In this document: positions 18,043 to 29,400 of the stretch, one piece after another
Numbering within the stretch: position 1 is the stretch's first letter
Layout: each line of letters starts with the position of its first letter
NCBI GenBank assembly: GCA_030639305.1
Contig: DAOWCY010000005.1
Location: 36,793 to 100,792, forward strand
Direction: 5' to 3'
Length of the DNA stretch: 64,000 nt
DNA from: JAGLQA01 sp023135565
GTDB lineage: Bacteria; Acidobacteriota; Aminicenantia; UBA2199
The notes under the pieces: generated by a model
Seen by the model: only the letters and a program-made list of their open reading frames with translations
What the model was told of the DNA's origin: nothing
Database searches by the model: none
Made by a program: the position numbers and the translations under genes

Positions 18043-19159
18043 CGTCCTCCTCTTTAGACATTTTCGACTCCGCTTTAACAAATTTTGTGCGGGGTTCGAC
18101 TTTTTTCGGTTTTACTGTATCTAAATATTTTAAATCGAAATTAATATCCTTTGCCAGTTTCTCCAGCAGTCCCGGCGGGGGATCGAGTTCCAGGTCTTCC
18201 AGGGCCTGTTCCCGGGTCATTTCCCCGGCCCTGACAATAGTGGAATATTCATCGTGGTAGTGGGTGTATTTCCTGATCTTCATATCCCGCACCGAGTTGA
18301 GCCAGATCATTTCGCAGTTGGTGGTGCGGGCCGGGAAACCGGAACCTTCTTCCAATGGCTCCCAGTCGAATCTAGCTTTGCATATTTTTTTCAATTCTTC
18401 CTTGTCGGTTTTGTAGAATTTGAATACGAAAAATGGGATGAATAATATTTTTTCAGGATCTACCGGTTTTTCCAGGTCCCTGCGGTCCTGGTAAATGACC
18501 TGCTGATTCAACACGGCCCATTTTTTAGTGAATTGATCGAGAAAATCGGTATCGCCGCTGTCCAGGATGACATTAATCATCTTACTATACCAGTCCCGGG
18601 CTTTTTTTTCGTCATGCATCATGGCGGTCTGCCCTTTGGAGTAACCGTTGATCACCAGCGGGACATTAAAATTAGCGGCGATTTCCAGGCCGTTGAGATA
18701 CAACATATTGCCGCAGGGGAAACAGGGGCTGACGTCGGGTTCGGTGGACTCGTTAAAAATCTTAAAGAGCCGCCTCATGAACTTTAACTCATTCTTCCAG
18801 ATCAGCAGATCGACATCCAGTTCCTTGCAGAGTTTTTCCACGTTGCGCGTGGCAATGGGGTCGTCCCAGCCGTGGTCGCTGTGAAAAACCATGGGCTTTA
18901 AACCGAAATCCTCAACGATGCGGATCAGGGTAAAACAACTGTCTACTCCACCGCTCAAGGGGACCAGCAGGTCATATTTACGCCCCAGGTTCTTGTACTT
19001 CTGTAAAGCGGCTTTAACCTCTTCTTCGCTTTGAAAGCGTTCCGGTTCCCGTTCTTTTTCCCCGGCGTCGAAAGTGTGACAGATATTACATACGCCGTTT
19101 TCATCAAAGGTAATTCCCGGATAGGTCTCCGGTAATACACATCTTGTACATACTTGCAT
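18026..19159 (-). CDS. PP-loop ATPase of the N-acetyl-sugar amidotransferase / alpha-ANH type with docking tail
   Basis: 377 residues. The N-terminus has a zinc-type cysteine set (C4, C7, C24, C27 in CTRC...CNIC) and the PP-loop SGGVDS at 69-74, as in the WbpG/PseA amidotransferases. Those make an amidine from an acetamido group by adenylating the carbonyl. Related alpha-ANH enzymes install sulfur, for example thioamides in the closthioamide pathway. Here it lies inside an NRPS operon and ends in EEDDDFSF, the same tail as the synthetase subunits. I infer that it acts on a carrier-bound peptide amide, giving a thioamide or amidine. The start at 19159 is chosen for its ideal AAGGAGG 6 nt upstream; the longer in-frame ATG at 19231 has none. 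No glutaminase partner is in the window. Confidence 0.88.
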   Translation of the reverse strand: MQVCTRCVLPETYPGITFDENGVCNICHTFDAGEKEREPERFQSEEEVKAALQKYKNLGRKYDLLVPLSGGVDSCFTLIRIVEDFGLKPMVFHSDHGWDDPIATRNVEKLCKELDVDLLIWKNELKFMRRLFKIFNESTEPDVSPCFPCGNMLYLNGLEIAANFNVPLVINGYSKGQTAMMHDEKKARDWYSKMINVILDSGDTDFLDQFTKKWAVLNQQVIYQDRRDLEKPVDPEKILFIPFFVFKFYKTDKEELKKICKARFDWEPLEEGSGFPARTTNCEMIWLNSVRDMKIRKYTHYHDEYSTIVRAGEMTREQALEDLELDPPPGLLEKLAKDINFDLKYLDTVKPKKVEPRTKFVKAESKMSKEEDDDFSF

Positions 19160-19172
19160 GGTATGCCTCCTT
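19160..19172 (-). promoter_or_regulatory. Ribosome binding site deciding the PP-loop gene start
   Basis: On the minus strand AAGGAGG (19166-19172) is separated by CATACC from the ATG at 19159. It fixes the start at MQVCTRC rather than at the ATG 24 codons upstream. Confidence 0.85.
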
Positions 19173-19319
19173 GTTTTTTTAATTTTTACCATTACATGGC
19201 GGTATCGATGAGCATGTTCGACATAGTTCACGGCACACCGCCAGGTAGTTCTTTTCCCGTGCCTTTTCCCGGGAAAAGCGTGTTCAAACTCCTACCTCTG
19301 ATTTATTTTTAATGCCTCC
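19160..19319 (-). other. 160-nt intergenic gap with a perfect 16-bp palindrome
   Basis: It lies between the Orn-like NRPS gene and the PP-loop gene and has no ORF of its own. It contains the perfect palindrome CTTTTCCCGGGAAAAG at 19263-19278, with a second GGGAAAAG four bases further on. A second AAGGAGGCAT directly follows the stop codon of the NRPS gene but has no start codon in range, so it looks like an orphan copy of the ribosome site used by the next gene. The palindrome could be an operator or a weak hairpin; there is no T-run typical of a terminator. Confidence 0.5.
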
Positions 19320-22300
19320 TTAAAATCCGAAATCACCTTCTTCTTTCGAAATAACCGGCTGCGCGGTTTCAAAAGAATGGGTAATCACGATATCTTTTAT
19401 CTTTATATTTTTATTGTGTAATACCTGGTCGATGATCTCCCGGTAACGTTTGCCTAACTTTTCCACCGTTTCCCTTTTAAAAAGCGCGGTGCTGTAAAAC
19501 ACCACAAAAAACAGGTCATCCTCGGTCTCGATGCCGTACCAGTCGATGTCCATCTTGGTGACCCGGTTTTCCAGCGGCTCGATAGGATCTCTTGTTTCGC
19601 CCGGTTCCGGGGTCCTCTGACTTTGCCTACCTGTCTGCGACCGGGAAAATATCTCGAACATGACATCGAATAAAGGATTGCGCCCCTGTTCCCGGTTTAC
19701 CTGTAGATTGTTCACCAGGATTTCGAAAGGATAATCCTGGTTCTCGTAGGCTTTGAAAGACCTCTCTTTCACTTCCTTCAAAAAATCCGTGAAACCCTTC
19801 CCGCCGCCGGGAAAATTCCTAAAAGCTAAGGTATTGATAAATGCGCCGATGATGCTTTCCAGGTCCACGTGCCTGCGGCCGGCAGCCGGTGTGCCGATAA
19901 CGATATCTTCCTGCCCGCTTATTTTTGCCAGCAAAATATTCAATAGGGCCAGCATCAGGATTTGCATGGTGACGCCCTGCTCCGAAATTAATTCCCGCAG
20001 CGCCCGCACCTGTTCCCTGGGCAGGGCAAAATTTACGGTGCTGCCTGCATAACTTTGACCTTCAGGCCTGGGGAAATCAAGCGGCAGGTCGAGAAGAGGC
20101 AGTTCCCCGGAAAACTCCTCCAGCCAGAATTTCTCCTGGACTGTAAAAGCTCCGCTCCTGATTTGCCGGTTCTGCCATTCGGAAAAATCTTTATACTGCA
20201 GCCGCAGCGGCGGCAGTTCCTTACCTTCGAGAAGTGACATAAAATCCCATTTCAACACATCATTGGAAAAGGCATCGGTGACGATGTGATGCATATCCAC
20301 TACCAGCACCGCATAACCTTCTCCTTTTACAGCCATTAGGGCGGCCCGCAGCAGCGGGGCCCGGGACAGGTCGAAGAATTTTATAAATCCCTGCATGATT
20401 TTCTTTGCTTCTTCCCCGGCGGTTTCTTTATACTCGATGTGGAAATCCACTTCATCGTGTATCTTCTGTTTGGGTTCCCCGGCAATTATTTCGATAGAAG
20501 TGCGGAACACTTCATGCCGCCGGATCAATCGCTTAAAAGCGGCGGTCAACCGTTCTTCACTATAGTCGCCCTGCAAAATAAAACTTTCGGGCATGTTGTA
20601 GCCGATGCTGTCCGGGTTCATTTGCTGCAAAACATATAATCTTTTCTGGGCTGACGACAGTTCGTAGTATTCCTTTTTTTCAACCGCATTGACGGCGGTA
20701 AACCGGTCCGCTGCCGCGTCATCTATGAGCCCGGCCAACTTCCTGACGGTTTGCAGTTGAAATATATCCACCAATTGTACTTTGACATCGAATTTTTTGT
20801 GAATCCTGGAGGAAATGACAATCGCCCTGAGAGAATTCCCTCCCAGGTCGAAAAAATTATGGTCTATTCCCACTTGTTCTTGCTCAACTTCTAAGACCTG
20901 CGACCAAATCCCGACCAGTTCTTTTTCTTTTTCATCCCGGGGAGCGACATACTCCGCCCCGGCGGAAGCTTCGGGATCGGGCAGCGCTCTGCGGTCGATT
21001 TTACCATTGGCGGTCAAGGGCAGCGCCTCCAACCGGACAAAAAACCAGGGCACCATGTAAGCAGGCAGTTTTTGCCCTAAGTAATCCCGCAGTTCGGCCA
21101 TTTCCAGTTTTTTTTCGGAAACGAAATAACCGCAGAGATATTTGTCGTCGTTTTTTTCTTTCTTTTCCACCACTACCGCTTCCTTGACATGGGGATGCTC
21201 TAAAAGCTTGCTCTCGATTTCACCCAATTCGATGCGGTAACCCCTTACTTTGACCTGGTAGTCGATACGGCCTAAAAACTCCATATTGCCGTCCGGCAGC
21301 CAGCGGGCCAGGTCACCGGTTTTGTAAAGAGTGAGGGGTGACCGGTGAGGGGTGAGTGGCGGGGGCCCCGGCTGTTGGGAAATATTGGACCTATAGGTCT
21401 TATTGGACAAATGAGCGATAGAGACGAACTTTTCTGCTGTTAACTCCGGGTTATTCAAATAGCCGCGGGTGACGCTTTTACCCCCGATATAAAGTTCGCC
21501 GGGTACGCCCAAGGGGAGGGGATTGCCTGCTCTATCCAGCACATAAAACTTTACATTGGGCAGGGGGGTGCCGATAGGCACATTCCCGGCAGCGGGGATA
21601 TTCTCCACATTATCCTCTTCGTAATAACTGCTGTCGATGGTGGCTTCGGTCACCCCATAGCTATTTATTATTCTCATCCGCTTCCCGAAACGAACTACTA
21701 ATTCCTTAAAATCACGATAAGGGCAAATATCGGAACCCAGGATTAATAATTGCAAACTTTCGATATCCAGGTTGTTTTCATAAACATACTGCATAAATGG
21801 AATAATATAAGCGGGAGTCGATTCAAACAGGGTGATGCGGTGGTTCTTTATCAATTCGTAAAGAGATTCCGGGGCGACCGCTAATTCCGGGGTAATCACC
21901 ATTTTGCCGCCGTTTAAAAAAGCCCTGGCTAAATCGCCGGCAAACACATCAAAGGAAAAACCGGCCATTTGCAATAGGTTTACTTCTATTTCCTGCAAAC
22001 CATATTCCCGGCGCCAGCCAAAAGCCAAATTGATAAAATGGCTGTGCTGTACCATAACGCCTTTCGGTTTGCCGGTGGAACCGGAAGTATAAATAACATA
22101 AACCGGGCCGGTAGGAACGCTTACATGTTCGGGATTACCGGCTTCACTGCGGTCGAATCGTTCATTTTCTATGGTAATAATCTCGCCGTTAAAATTCACC
22201 TTTTCCTTCAGGTTTTCCCGGGTAACCAGCAGCAGAGCGGCGCTGTCCAGCAGCATATACTCGATACGCTGCGCCGGTAATCCCGGGTCCACCGGTAGGT

Positions 22301-23447
22301 AAGCGCCTCCAGCTTTTATAACAGCCAGCACGCCGATAATCATTTCAAGGCTCCGCTCCGTCATGACCGCTGCTATAGTACCGGCGGTTAATCCCCGCTC
22401 CCGCAGCACCAGCGCAAGACGGCCGGCTTTTTCGTTTAATTGGGCATATGACAATTCCCTTTCGGCAGTTTCCGCCCCGGGACTGTCCCCGGCCGGAACT
22501 GCTCCAAATTCCCGGCCTGCGGCGCTTTGAGCCACAACCGCGGTATCCCGGGGCGTTTTCCCTACCTGCTCTTCAAATAACTGCCCGAAAGTCTTATCCC
22601 CCGGGAAATCGCAGTCGGAAGCGTTAAATTCCTCCAGTAATTGCTGCTTCTCCGGGGCGGAAAGCATATCGACAGCAGCCGGTTTTTGAGATAAGTCGCT
22701 CAAAGCCAGATCCAAGACACGCGCATAATGATCGACGATTTGTTTTATCATCCGCCGGCTGTACTGCCCGGGATAATACTCGACAAACCCCTCTATCCGG
22801 CCGGGGCCGCTGCGAAAAGAAAACAGCATGTGATAATCTATGTCTTTAAGATAATCCTGAGTATGAATGTTCTCCAGTACCAGCGCCGCATCGAAAAGTG
22901 GAAACTCGCCCTTGACGACCGGCAGCTTCAACAAATCAGGCAGCACTTCCATGGGGAAATTCTGGTTTTGCGAAGCATTTACGATAGTTTCTCTTACCTG
23001 CAAAAGCAGTTCTTTAAAGGTCATTTCGTCCCGCAGCCGGTTCCTGGATACCAATACCCGGTTAATAAAGTCGGTTTCGGTTTCCTGCTTCAGTATCGGG
23101 GCGCCGGTCAGGATATCGTCGCTGCCGGTATATTTGTGAAGCAGCAGCACCAACCCGGCCACCAACACCATATGCAGCTTTATATCGATCCCACCGCTAA
23201 TCTTTTCCAGCTTCGATACAAGATCAGCGGGTAAAGTGAAACTTTTTTTTGCCGGGAGGGAATCCCCTTCCCCGGCAGGCCCGGCACCGGGAAAACGCTC
23301 CACCCCGGAGTCGCTAACTCCAATACGGTCATAAGGGAAACGGCTTTTCACCAATTCCCCGGATAACTGCTCCAGCCAGTATTCTCTTTCTTTCACATTT
23401 TGATTGGCGGCAATTGCCGCCCTGTCGGAATAAAGCCTTGCTTCCAT
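19320..23447 (-). CDS. NRPS, half-C-A(Orn-like)-PCP-C
   Basis: 1375 residues. Residues 1-270 are a condensation-domain C-lobe lacking HHxxxDG. The A domain (about 280-800) reads D-V-G-E-L-L-S-I-D, close to the ornithine code D-V-G-E-I-G-S-I-D, so a basic residue such as Orn or Lys is likely. PCP Ser is at about 872. The C domain (about 915-1345) has HHIVTDA at 1053, with Ala instead of Gly in HHxxxDG. It ends in EEGDFGF. It should pass its peptide to the twice-interrupted module at 9312-16112, with the PP-loop and radical SAM genes encoded in between. The A6-A7 linker is expanded by a repeat of GGTGA-type and 9-bp-period units. TAGGAGAT lies 8 nt before the ATG. Confidence 0.94.
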   Translation of the reverse strand: MEARLYSDRAAIAANQNVKEREYWLEQLSGELVKSRFPYDRIGVSDSGVERFPGAGPAGEGDSLPAKKSFTLPADLVSKLEKISGGIDIKLHMVLVAGLVLLLHKYTGSDDILTGAPILKQETETDFINRVLVSRNRLRDEMTFKELLLQVRETIVNASQNQNFPMEVLPDLLKLPVVKGEFPLFDAALVLENIHTQDYLKDIDYHMLFSFRSGPGRIEGFVEYYPGQYSRRMIKQIVDHYARVLDLALSDLSQKPAAVDMLSAPEKQQLLEEFNASDCDFPGDKTFGQLFEEQVGKTPRDTAVVAQSAAGREFGAVPAGDSPGAETAERELSYAQLNEKAGRLALVLRERGLTAGTIAAVMTERSLEMIIGVLAVIKAGGAYLPVDPGLPAQRIEYMLLDSAALLLVTRENLKEKVNFNGEIITIENERFDRSEAGNPEHVSVPTGPVYVIYTSGSTGKPKGVMVQHSHFINLAFGWRREYGLQEIEVNLLQMAGFSFDVFAGDLARAFLNGGKMVITPELAVAPESLYELIKNHRITLFESTPAYIIPFMQYVYENNLDIESLQLLILGSDICPYRDFKELVVRFGKRMRIINSYGVTEATIDSSYYEEDNVENIPAAGNVPIGTPLPNVKFYVLDRAGNPLPLGVPGELYIGGKSVTRGYLNNPELTAEKFVSIAHLSNKTYRSNISQQPGPPPLTPHRSPLTLYKTGDLARWLPDGNMEFLGRIDYQVKVRGYRIELGEIESKLLEHPHVKEAVVVEKKEKNDDKYLCGYFVSEKKLEMAELRDYLGQKLPAYMVPWFFVRLEALPLTANGKIDRRALPDPEASAGAEYVAPRDEKEKELVGIWSQVLEVEQEQVGIDHNFFDLGGNSLRAIVISSRIHKKFDVKVQLVDIFQLQTVRKLAGLIDDAAADRFTAVNAVEKKEYYELSSAQKRLYVLQQMNPDSIGYNMPESFILQGDYSEERLTAAFKRLIRRHEVFRTSIEIIAGEPKQKIHDEVDFHIEYKETAGEEAKKIMQGFIKFFDLSRAPLLRAALMAVKGEGYAVLVVDMHHIVTDAFSNDVLKWDFMSLLEGKELPPLRLQYKDFSEWQNRQIRSGAFTVQEKFWLEEFSGELPLLDLPLDFPRPEGQSYAGSTVNFALPREQVRALRELISEQGVTMQILMLALLNILLAKISGQEDIVIGTPAAGRRHVDLESIIGAFINTLAFRNFPGGGKGFTDFLKEVKERSFKAYENQDYPFEILVNNLQVNREQGRNPLFDVMFEIFSRSQTGRQSQRTPEPGETRDPIEPLENRVTKMDIDWYGIETEDDLFFVVFYSTALFKRETVEKLGKRYREIIDQVLHNKNIKIKDIVITHSFETAQPVISKEEGDFGF
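21328..21410 (-). repeat. Repeat insert in the A6-A7 linker of the Orn-like A domain
   Basis: GGGGTGA-type short repeats followed by 9-bp units of the GTCCAATAA / GACCTATAG type. It encodes a Ser/Thr/Pro-rich linker before YKTGD. Confidence 0.7.
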
Positions 23448-23482
23448 AAATTTTATCTCCTAAGGGGATATATATTGGGTCT

Positions 23483-26400
23483 CTAAAAATCCAGGTCACC
23501 CGCCATTTCTTCATATACACCGGCCTGGGCCTTGTCCAGGTCATGGCTGATGACGATGTCCTGCAATTTTATATCTTTGTTTTCGACTACCTGCAGGGTA
23601 GTTTCTTTAAAATGGGCGATAAATCGCTCCATTGTCTCCCGTTTGAATAAGCCGGTACTGTATATCAAAAAAAAATGTAACTTCTCCTGCTGCTCTACAA
23701 CATAAAGAGCGGCATCTACCTGGGCGGTGTTCGTTTCAAAAGGATATGGGCTGAAAGTTAAATTTTTTGTTTTGAGCTGTGGAAATTCCATATTCTGCAG
23801 CACTAATTCCAGGTCATAAATGGGATTCCTACTAACATCATTCTTTATGCCCAGTTTCTCCATCAAATCGCCGAAAGGATAATCCCGGTTCTCATAGGCG
23901 GCAGTGGTGTTGGCTTTCACTTCATGTAAGAATTGGGCGAAAGTCTTATTACCGGCGGGAAAATTTCTCATTACCAGCACATTGATAAATAACCCGATCA
24001 CATTCTCGATATCATTGTGCACCCTGCCTGCCGTGGGTGTGCCGATCACCATATCCTCCCGGCCGGTATACTTGAATAACAAAGTATTATAAATGGCCAG
24101 CAGAACCATATATAAAGTAGCTCCCGAAACCCGGGCCATTTGATTCACCCTGCTTGTTAAATTTTTGTCAAATTCCATATTTATTCGATCCCCGGCAAAA
24201 TCCTGCACCGGGGGCCTAACATAGTCGATAAAATTTTCTAACCGCGGCACCCCGCCCTTGAACAACCGCAGCCAGTAGTCTTCTTGTTTTTTTAAAACAG
24301 CCTGCTGCTCCGGCAGGGCCAGCCACTCCGAATAATCTTTATAGTGTATCTTCAATGGTAGAAGTTCTTTGCCTTCGTACAGATCGAGAAACTCTCGCAG
24401 TAGAATCGTCACCGATGTGCCGTCGGCAATGATATGATGAATGTCTATCATCAAAATATGAGCCGCGGCATCCGCAGCCGTTTTTATCAATCCGACCCGG
24501 AGCAATGGAGGCCGCGATAAGTCGAAGGGACGGACAAACTTCCCGATTATCTCATCGATACCCGGATATTTGACCCCGGGCTTCCAGTCGCTTTTTCCTG
24601 TTAGCTCATAATGTTCTATCTTAAAATCAGCGGTGTCATGAACCACCTGGTTTATCATATCTTCTCTTAAAGTAAATGACGTTCTTAAACTTTCATGTCT
24701 TTGAACCAGTTGTATAAATGTCTCTTGCAAACGCCGGTAATCCAGTTGTCCCTCTACCTGTGTGATATTTCTTAAGTTATAGGCGGTCTCGATGCCTTCG
24801 ATTTCGTTCAAAATAAATAACCGCTCCTGTATGGAAGAGATAGCGTAAAACCCTGGTCCACCGGCAGATTTTATAGAAACATATTCTCCTTTGGCTGCTT
24901 CTTTTATATATTCGGCCAGGCCCCTGATGTTCGGCACTCTAAAAACCACCGACAGCGGTAATCTAACCTTCAATGCCTTATGTATCCTGGGTATCATAAT
25001 TGTGGCTTTCAATGAGTGGCCGCCCAATTCAAAAAAATTATCGTCTATTCCTACAGCAGACGGCTCGATATTTAATACCTTTGACCAAATTTCAACCAAC
25101 TGCTCTTCTATTTTATCCCGGGGGGCTGCATAGGTTTCTTCCCGTTTTATCTCCGGCTCCGGTAAGGCTTTCCGGTTTACCTTCCCGTTTGGCGTTAAGG
25201 GTATTCTCTCTAATTGCATGAAATAGGACGGCACCATATAATCGGGCAGCTTTTGAGATAAATATTCACGAAGCTCAGCAGTATCTACAATTCCCGATGT
25301 CCGGGAAACGATATAGGCGCAGAGATATTTATCACCCTTCGCAGCGGCACCGGTTATCAACACCGCCTCTTTTATGTCCTTATGACTCAATAAATTTTCC
25401 TCGATTTCCCCCAATTCAATGCGAAATCCCCTTATCTTTACCTGGTGATCGATCCTGCCGGTAAATTCCACATTCCCATCCGGAAGCCAATTGGCGAGAT
25501 CCCCGGTTTTGTATAAGATATCACCGGGGATAAAAGGGCTCTCTACGAAATTCTCCGCTGTAAGCCCGGGACGGTTTAAATAACCCCTGGCCAAACCATC
25601 GCCGGCTATACACAATTCACCCGCTAAACCTATGGGCTGCAAATGTAACCCCTTATCTACTATATACAAGCGAATGTTATCGATAGGCTTGCCGATGGGT
25701 ATACTTTTGACATTTTCCCCTGTATTACAATTGTAGTAAGAAACATCCACAGTGGCTTCCGTAGGACCATATAAATTGATTAACCTAATGCCGTTACCCT
25801 GGTTAAAAAGACTGTTAAACCGCTCTACATGATTAGTTAATAATGCCTCGCCGCTGGCAAATACCTGCCGTAAACCGGAGAGCCTAACCGGATCGGTATA
25901 ATTTTCACAATACTCGAGGAAAACCGCTAACATCGAGGGTACAAAATGCATGGTAGTGACCCTGCTTCTCTCTACTGCTTCTACTATTGATTCCGGGCTT
26001 TTTTCACCTCCCGGTTCTAATAGGCATACCGTGCAGCCCACCATAGACCACCAGAACAACTCCCATACCGAAACATCGAAAACAAAAGTCGTTTTCTGGA
26101 GTATCACATCCTGCTCATCCAAAGGATAGGCCTTCTGCATCCAGTTAAGCCTGTTTACTACGGACCTGTGCTCTATCATAACGCCTTTCGGTTTCCCGGT
26201 GGAACCTGATGTGTAGATGACGTAAGCAAGCGGCCTTCCCGTGTTTGGAATAGGTCGCGAACCACAGGCTGCGGGTTCCGAAATATCCCGGCCCGGCTCC
26301 ATCCCCCCAGGGGAGGGGATTTCTTTCTCCTCATCACGGGAATCGAAAAACATTGTCTCAAAACCCGGATTCTTGAATGCGGCACCCGCTTCAGATAATT

Positions 26401-29400
26401 CCCTGGTGGTTAATAGTAATTTTGCTCCACTGTCTTTTAACAGGTATTCTTTTCTCGCTGCCGGGTATCCCGGTTCAATGGGCAGATATCCGCTTCCAGC
26501 CTTCAAGATGGCAAACAACCCGGTTATCATCTCAATAGAGCGAAACACCATTATTCCTACAATAGTACCGGGTCCTGCGCCCTTGCGATTCAACGCGGCG
26601 GCAAGGCGATCAGCTCTCCTGTCTAACTCTTTATAAGTCAGCGCTGAATGTAGAGCAGGGGGTGTTTTACTTCCCCCGGTAGATGGCATGTGCGGGAAAC
26701 CCGAAGCGAATCCCGTCTCTACAACCGCTATCTTCCCCGGACTCCCGGTAACCTGTTCCTCAAATAACTCATGTACCGTTTTATCCCGGGGATAATCGAC
26801 CGCCGTGTCGTTAAATTCATGCAGCAGTTGTCTCTTTTCTTCAGCAGAAATGATCTCTATGCCGGCTATTTTCTTCTCAGCATTTTTTACCAGGGAAGTT
26901 ACGATTCTCTTAAAGTATTTAATAAATCTCTCGATGGTCTCTTGTTTGAATAAAGCGGTACAATAATCGAGAACAAAAAACAGTTCGTCGTTAGCTTCAT
27001 ATGCCTGGACATTTAAATCAACTATGGTAGTATCCCGTTTATGTTCATAAGGGCCTATTTTCAGACCGGGAATTTCAAGTTCCGTAAATTCTATATTCTG
27101 GAAAGCAAACATCACGTCAAAGAGCGGATTGCGACTTACATCCCGGCTAACCTCAATTTTTTCTATCAGCTCTTCAAACTGGTACTCCTGGTTCTCAAAA
27201 CCCCGGAGTGATTTTTCTTTTACTTCGCGCAGGAACTCTATAAAACTCCTCTCCGCCCGTGGATAATTCCTGTTTGCCAGGGTGTTGACAAATAAACCGA
27301 TGGTTCCCTGGATGTCCGGGTGCGCGCGTCCCGCAGCCGGTGTGCCGATAATGATATCTTCCCGGCCGCTTAATTTTGACAACAGCACGTTCAATATAGC
27401 CAATAACACCATATATAGTGTGGCTCCTTCTTTGAGAGCCAACTCCCTCAGCATCTTCGACTCCTTCGGCTCCAGGCCGAACCGCAGGGAACGCCCGGAG
27501 AATACCTGGAGGGGAGGACGTTTATAATCGGCGGGCAAATCCAAAACAGGAATCTCTCCTGCAAACTGCTCCAACCAGTACTGCTCCTGCTTCTTAATCG
27601 AATCTCTTTTTTTATCGCTGTTCAACCATTCCGAATAATCTTTGTACTGGATTTTTAAGGGCGGTAATTCTCCTCCTGCATAAAGTTCCAAAAGTTCCTG
27701 CAGGAAGATCATCCGCGACGTGCCGTCAAATACGATATGATGAGTGTCTATTAACAGTATATGCCGCGTTTCCCCTATTTTTATCAAGCCCGCCCGCAGC
27801 AGCGGGGCTTGCGAAAGATCAAATATACGGACAAATTTCTTGATTATTTCATCTACACTGTTCTCGCCGGTTCCCGGGGTTCGCCCTGCTTCCGGCACAT
27901 CATAAAATTCTATTTTAAAATCAACTTTCTTTCGAATGGCCTGTACCGGTTCCTCCTCTTCAATAGAAAAGGAAGTTCGCAGGCTTTCGTGCCTGGAAAC
28001 CATTTGTCCAAAGGCTTTCTCCAACTGTGGGTAATCGAGGTTTCCTTCGACCTGGAGCAGGGTTTTTATGTTATAGGCAGTGTGGATGTTTTCGATTTCA
28101 TTTAATATAAATAATCTCTTCTGCATGGGGGAGACAGGATAATAGCCCTTTGGAGAAACAGGCCGAATGGGGATAAATTTATCCTTGCCCGCTGCTTTTA
28201 TATATTCGGCCAGGCCGCGTATAGTGGATATTTGAAATATTTTTGCTACCGGGATCTGCACATTAAATTCCCGGTGAACTTTGGAAAGCATGGTGGTGCC
28301 GCGCAAAGAATGCCCTCCTAATTCAAAGAAATCGGAGTCGATGCCGATTTTCTCTTTTGCCGCGCCCAACACATCATGCCATATGTCCACCAGCTTTTCC
28401 TCTATATGATCGCGGGGAGCGGCATATTGCTCCTCAGAACTTATCTCCGGATCCGGCAGCGCTTTCCTGTCTATTTTCCCGCTCTGGGTTAAAGGCAAAC
28501 GATCCAGGAAAACAAAATAAGTGGGAATCATATAATCGGGCAATTCTTCGCCGGCAAACTCTCGTAACCCGGTTGTGTCGAGAACAGCGTCCGGCCCGGA
28601 TTTGGAGGATTTGGACACAATGTAGGCACATAGATACTTATCCCCACTCCCGGTATCGCCCGCATTAGCAGCCGGCACTTCTTTGGCAGCCACCACGGCT
28701 TCATCGATCCCGGGGTGTTTCAACAGCGCGCTCTCTATCTCAGCTAACTCTATCCTGAAGCCCCGCAGCTTCACCTGCGCATCCCTCCTGCCCATAAACT
28801 CGATGTTTCCACCCGGCAAAAGCCTGCCGAGATCCCCGGTGAAATAAAGTAGGCCAAATTCTTCATCACGCTCGAAGATTTTTTTCGACGCTTCTTCATC
28901 TTTCCAATAGCCGGGAGAAATATGAGGGCAGGCAGCCATGATTTCACCAACCGCGTATTCATCTACTTCACTGCCTTCTTCATCCAGTACAAAAATCCGG
29001 GTATTGTCCAATGGTTCTCCAATGAGCAAATGTTCGATAGTGTCCCCTGCGCGAATAAGCCAGGTTGTATTGACAGACGATTCGGTTTGCCCATACACGT
29101 TAGTTAGGATCGAATGGGGGAAAAATTTCTTACACATATTAATTTCATATTCCCTGATGGGTTCTCCTCCAAGCAGTATAAACCGAAGCGCCGGGAAATC
29201 TTCCTCCCCGGTTAGGGTGCTTGCAAAATAAGAAAATAGGGAATGCACCGAATGCCAGATGGTAATTTTTTCCCTTGCTAAAAATTCGGAAAGCTCAAAG
29301 GATTCCTGCCTCCTGACATCGATGGGATAGAGGGCTGCCCCGTTTAAGAGTGCGGCAAACATATCCTGTACGGAACCATCATGACAAAAAGAAGAAAACA

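Noticed and set aside
19160..19231. Longer PP-loop protein starting at ATG 19231
   Set aside because: No ribosome site precedes it, while ATG 19159 has AAGGAGG at 6 nt and starts with the family's typical C-x-x-C N-terminus.
22620..23447. Half-C regions as degraded pseudodomains
   Set aside because: Five copies with the same boundaries and conserved C-lobe motifs always sit at subunit N-termini, which points to function rather than decay.
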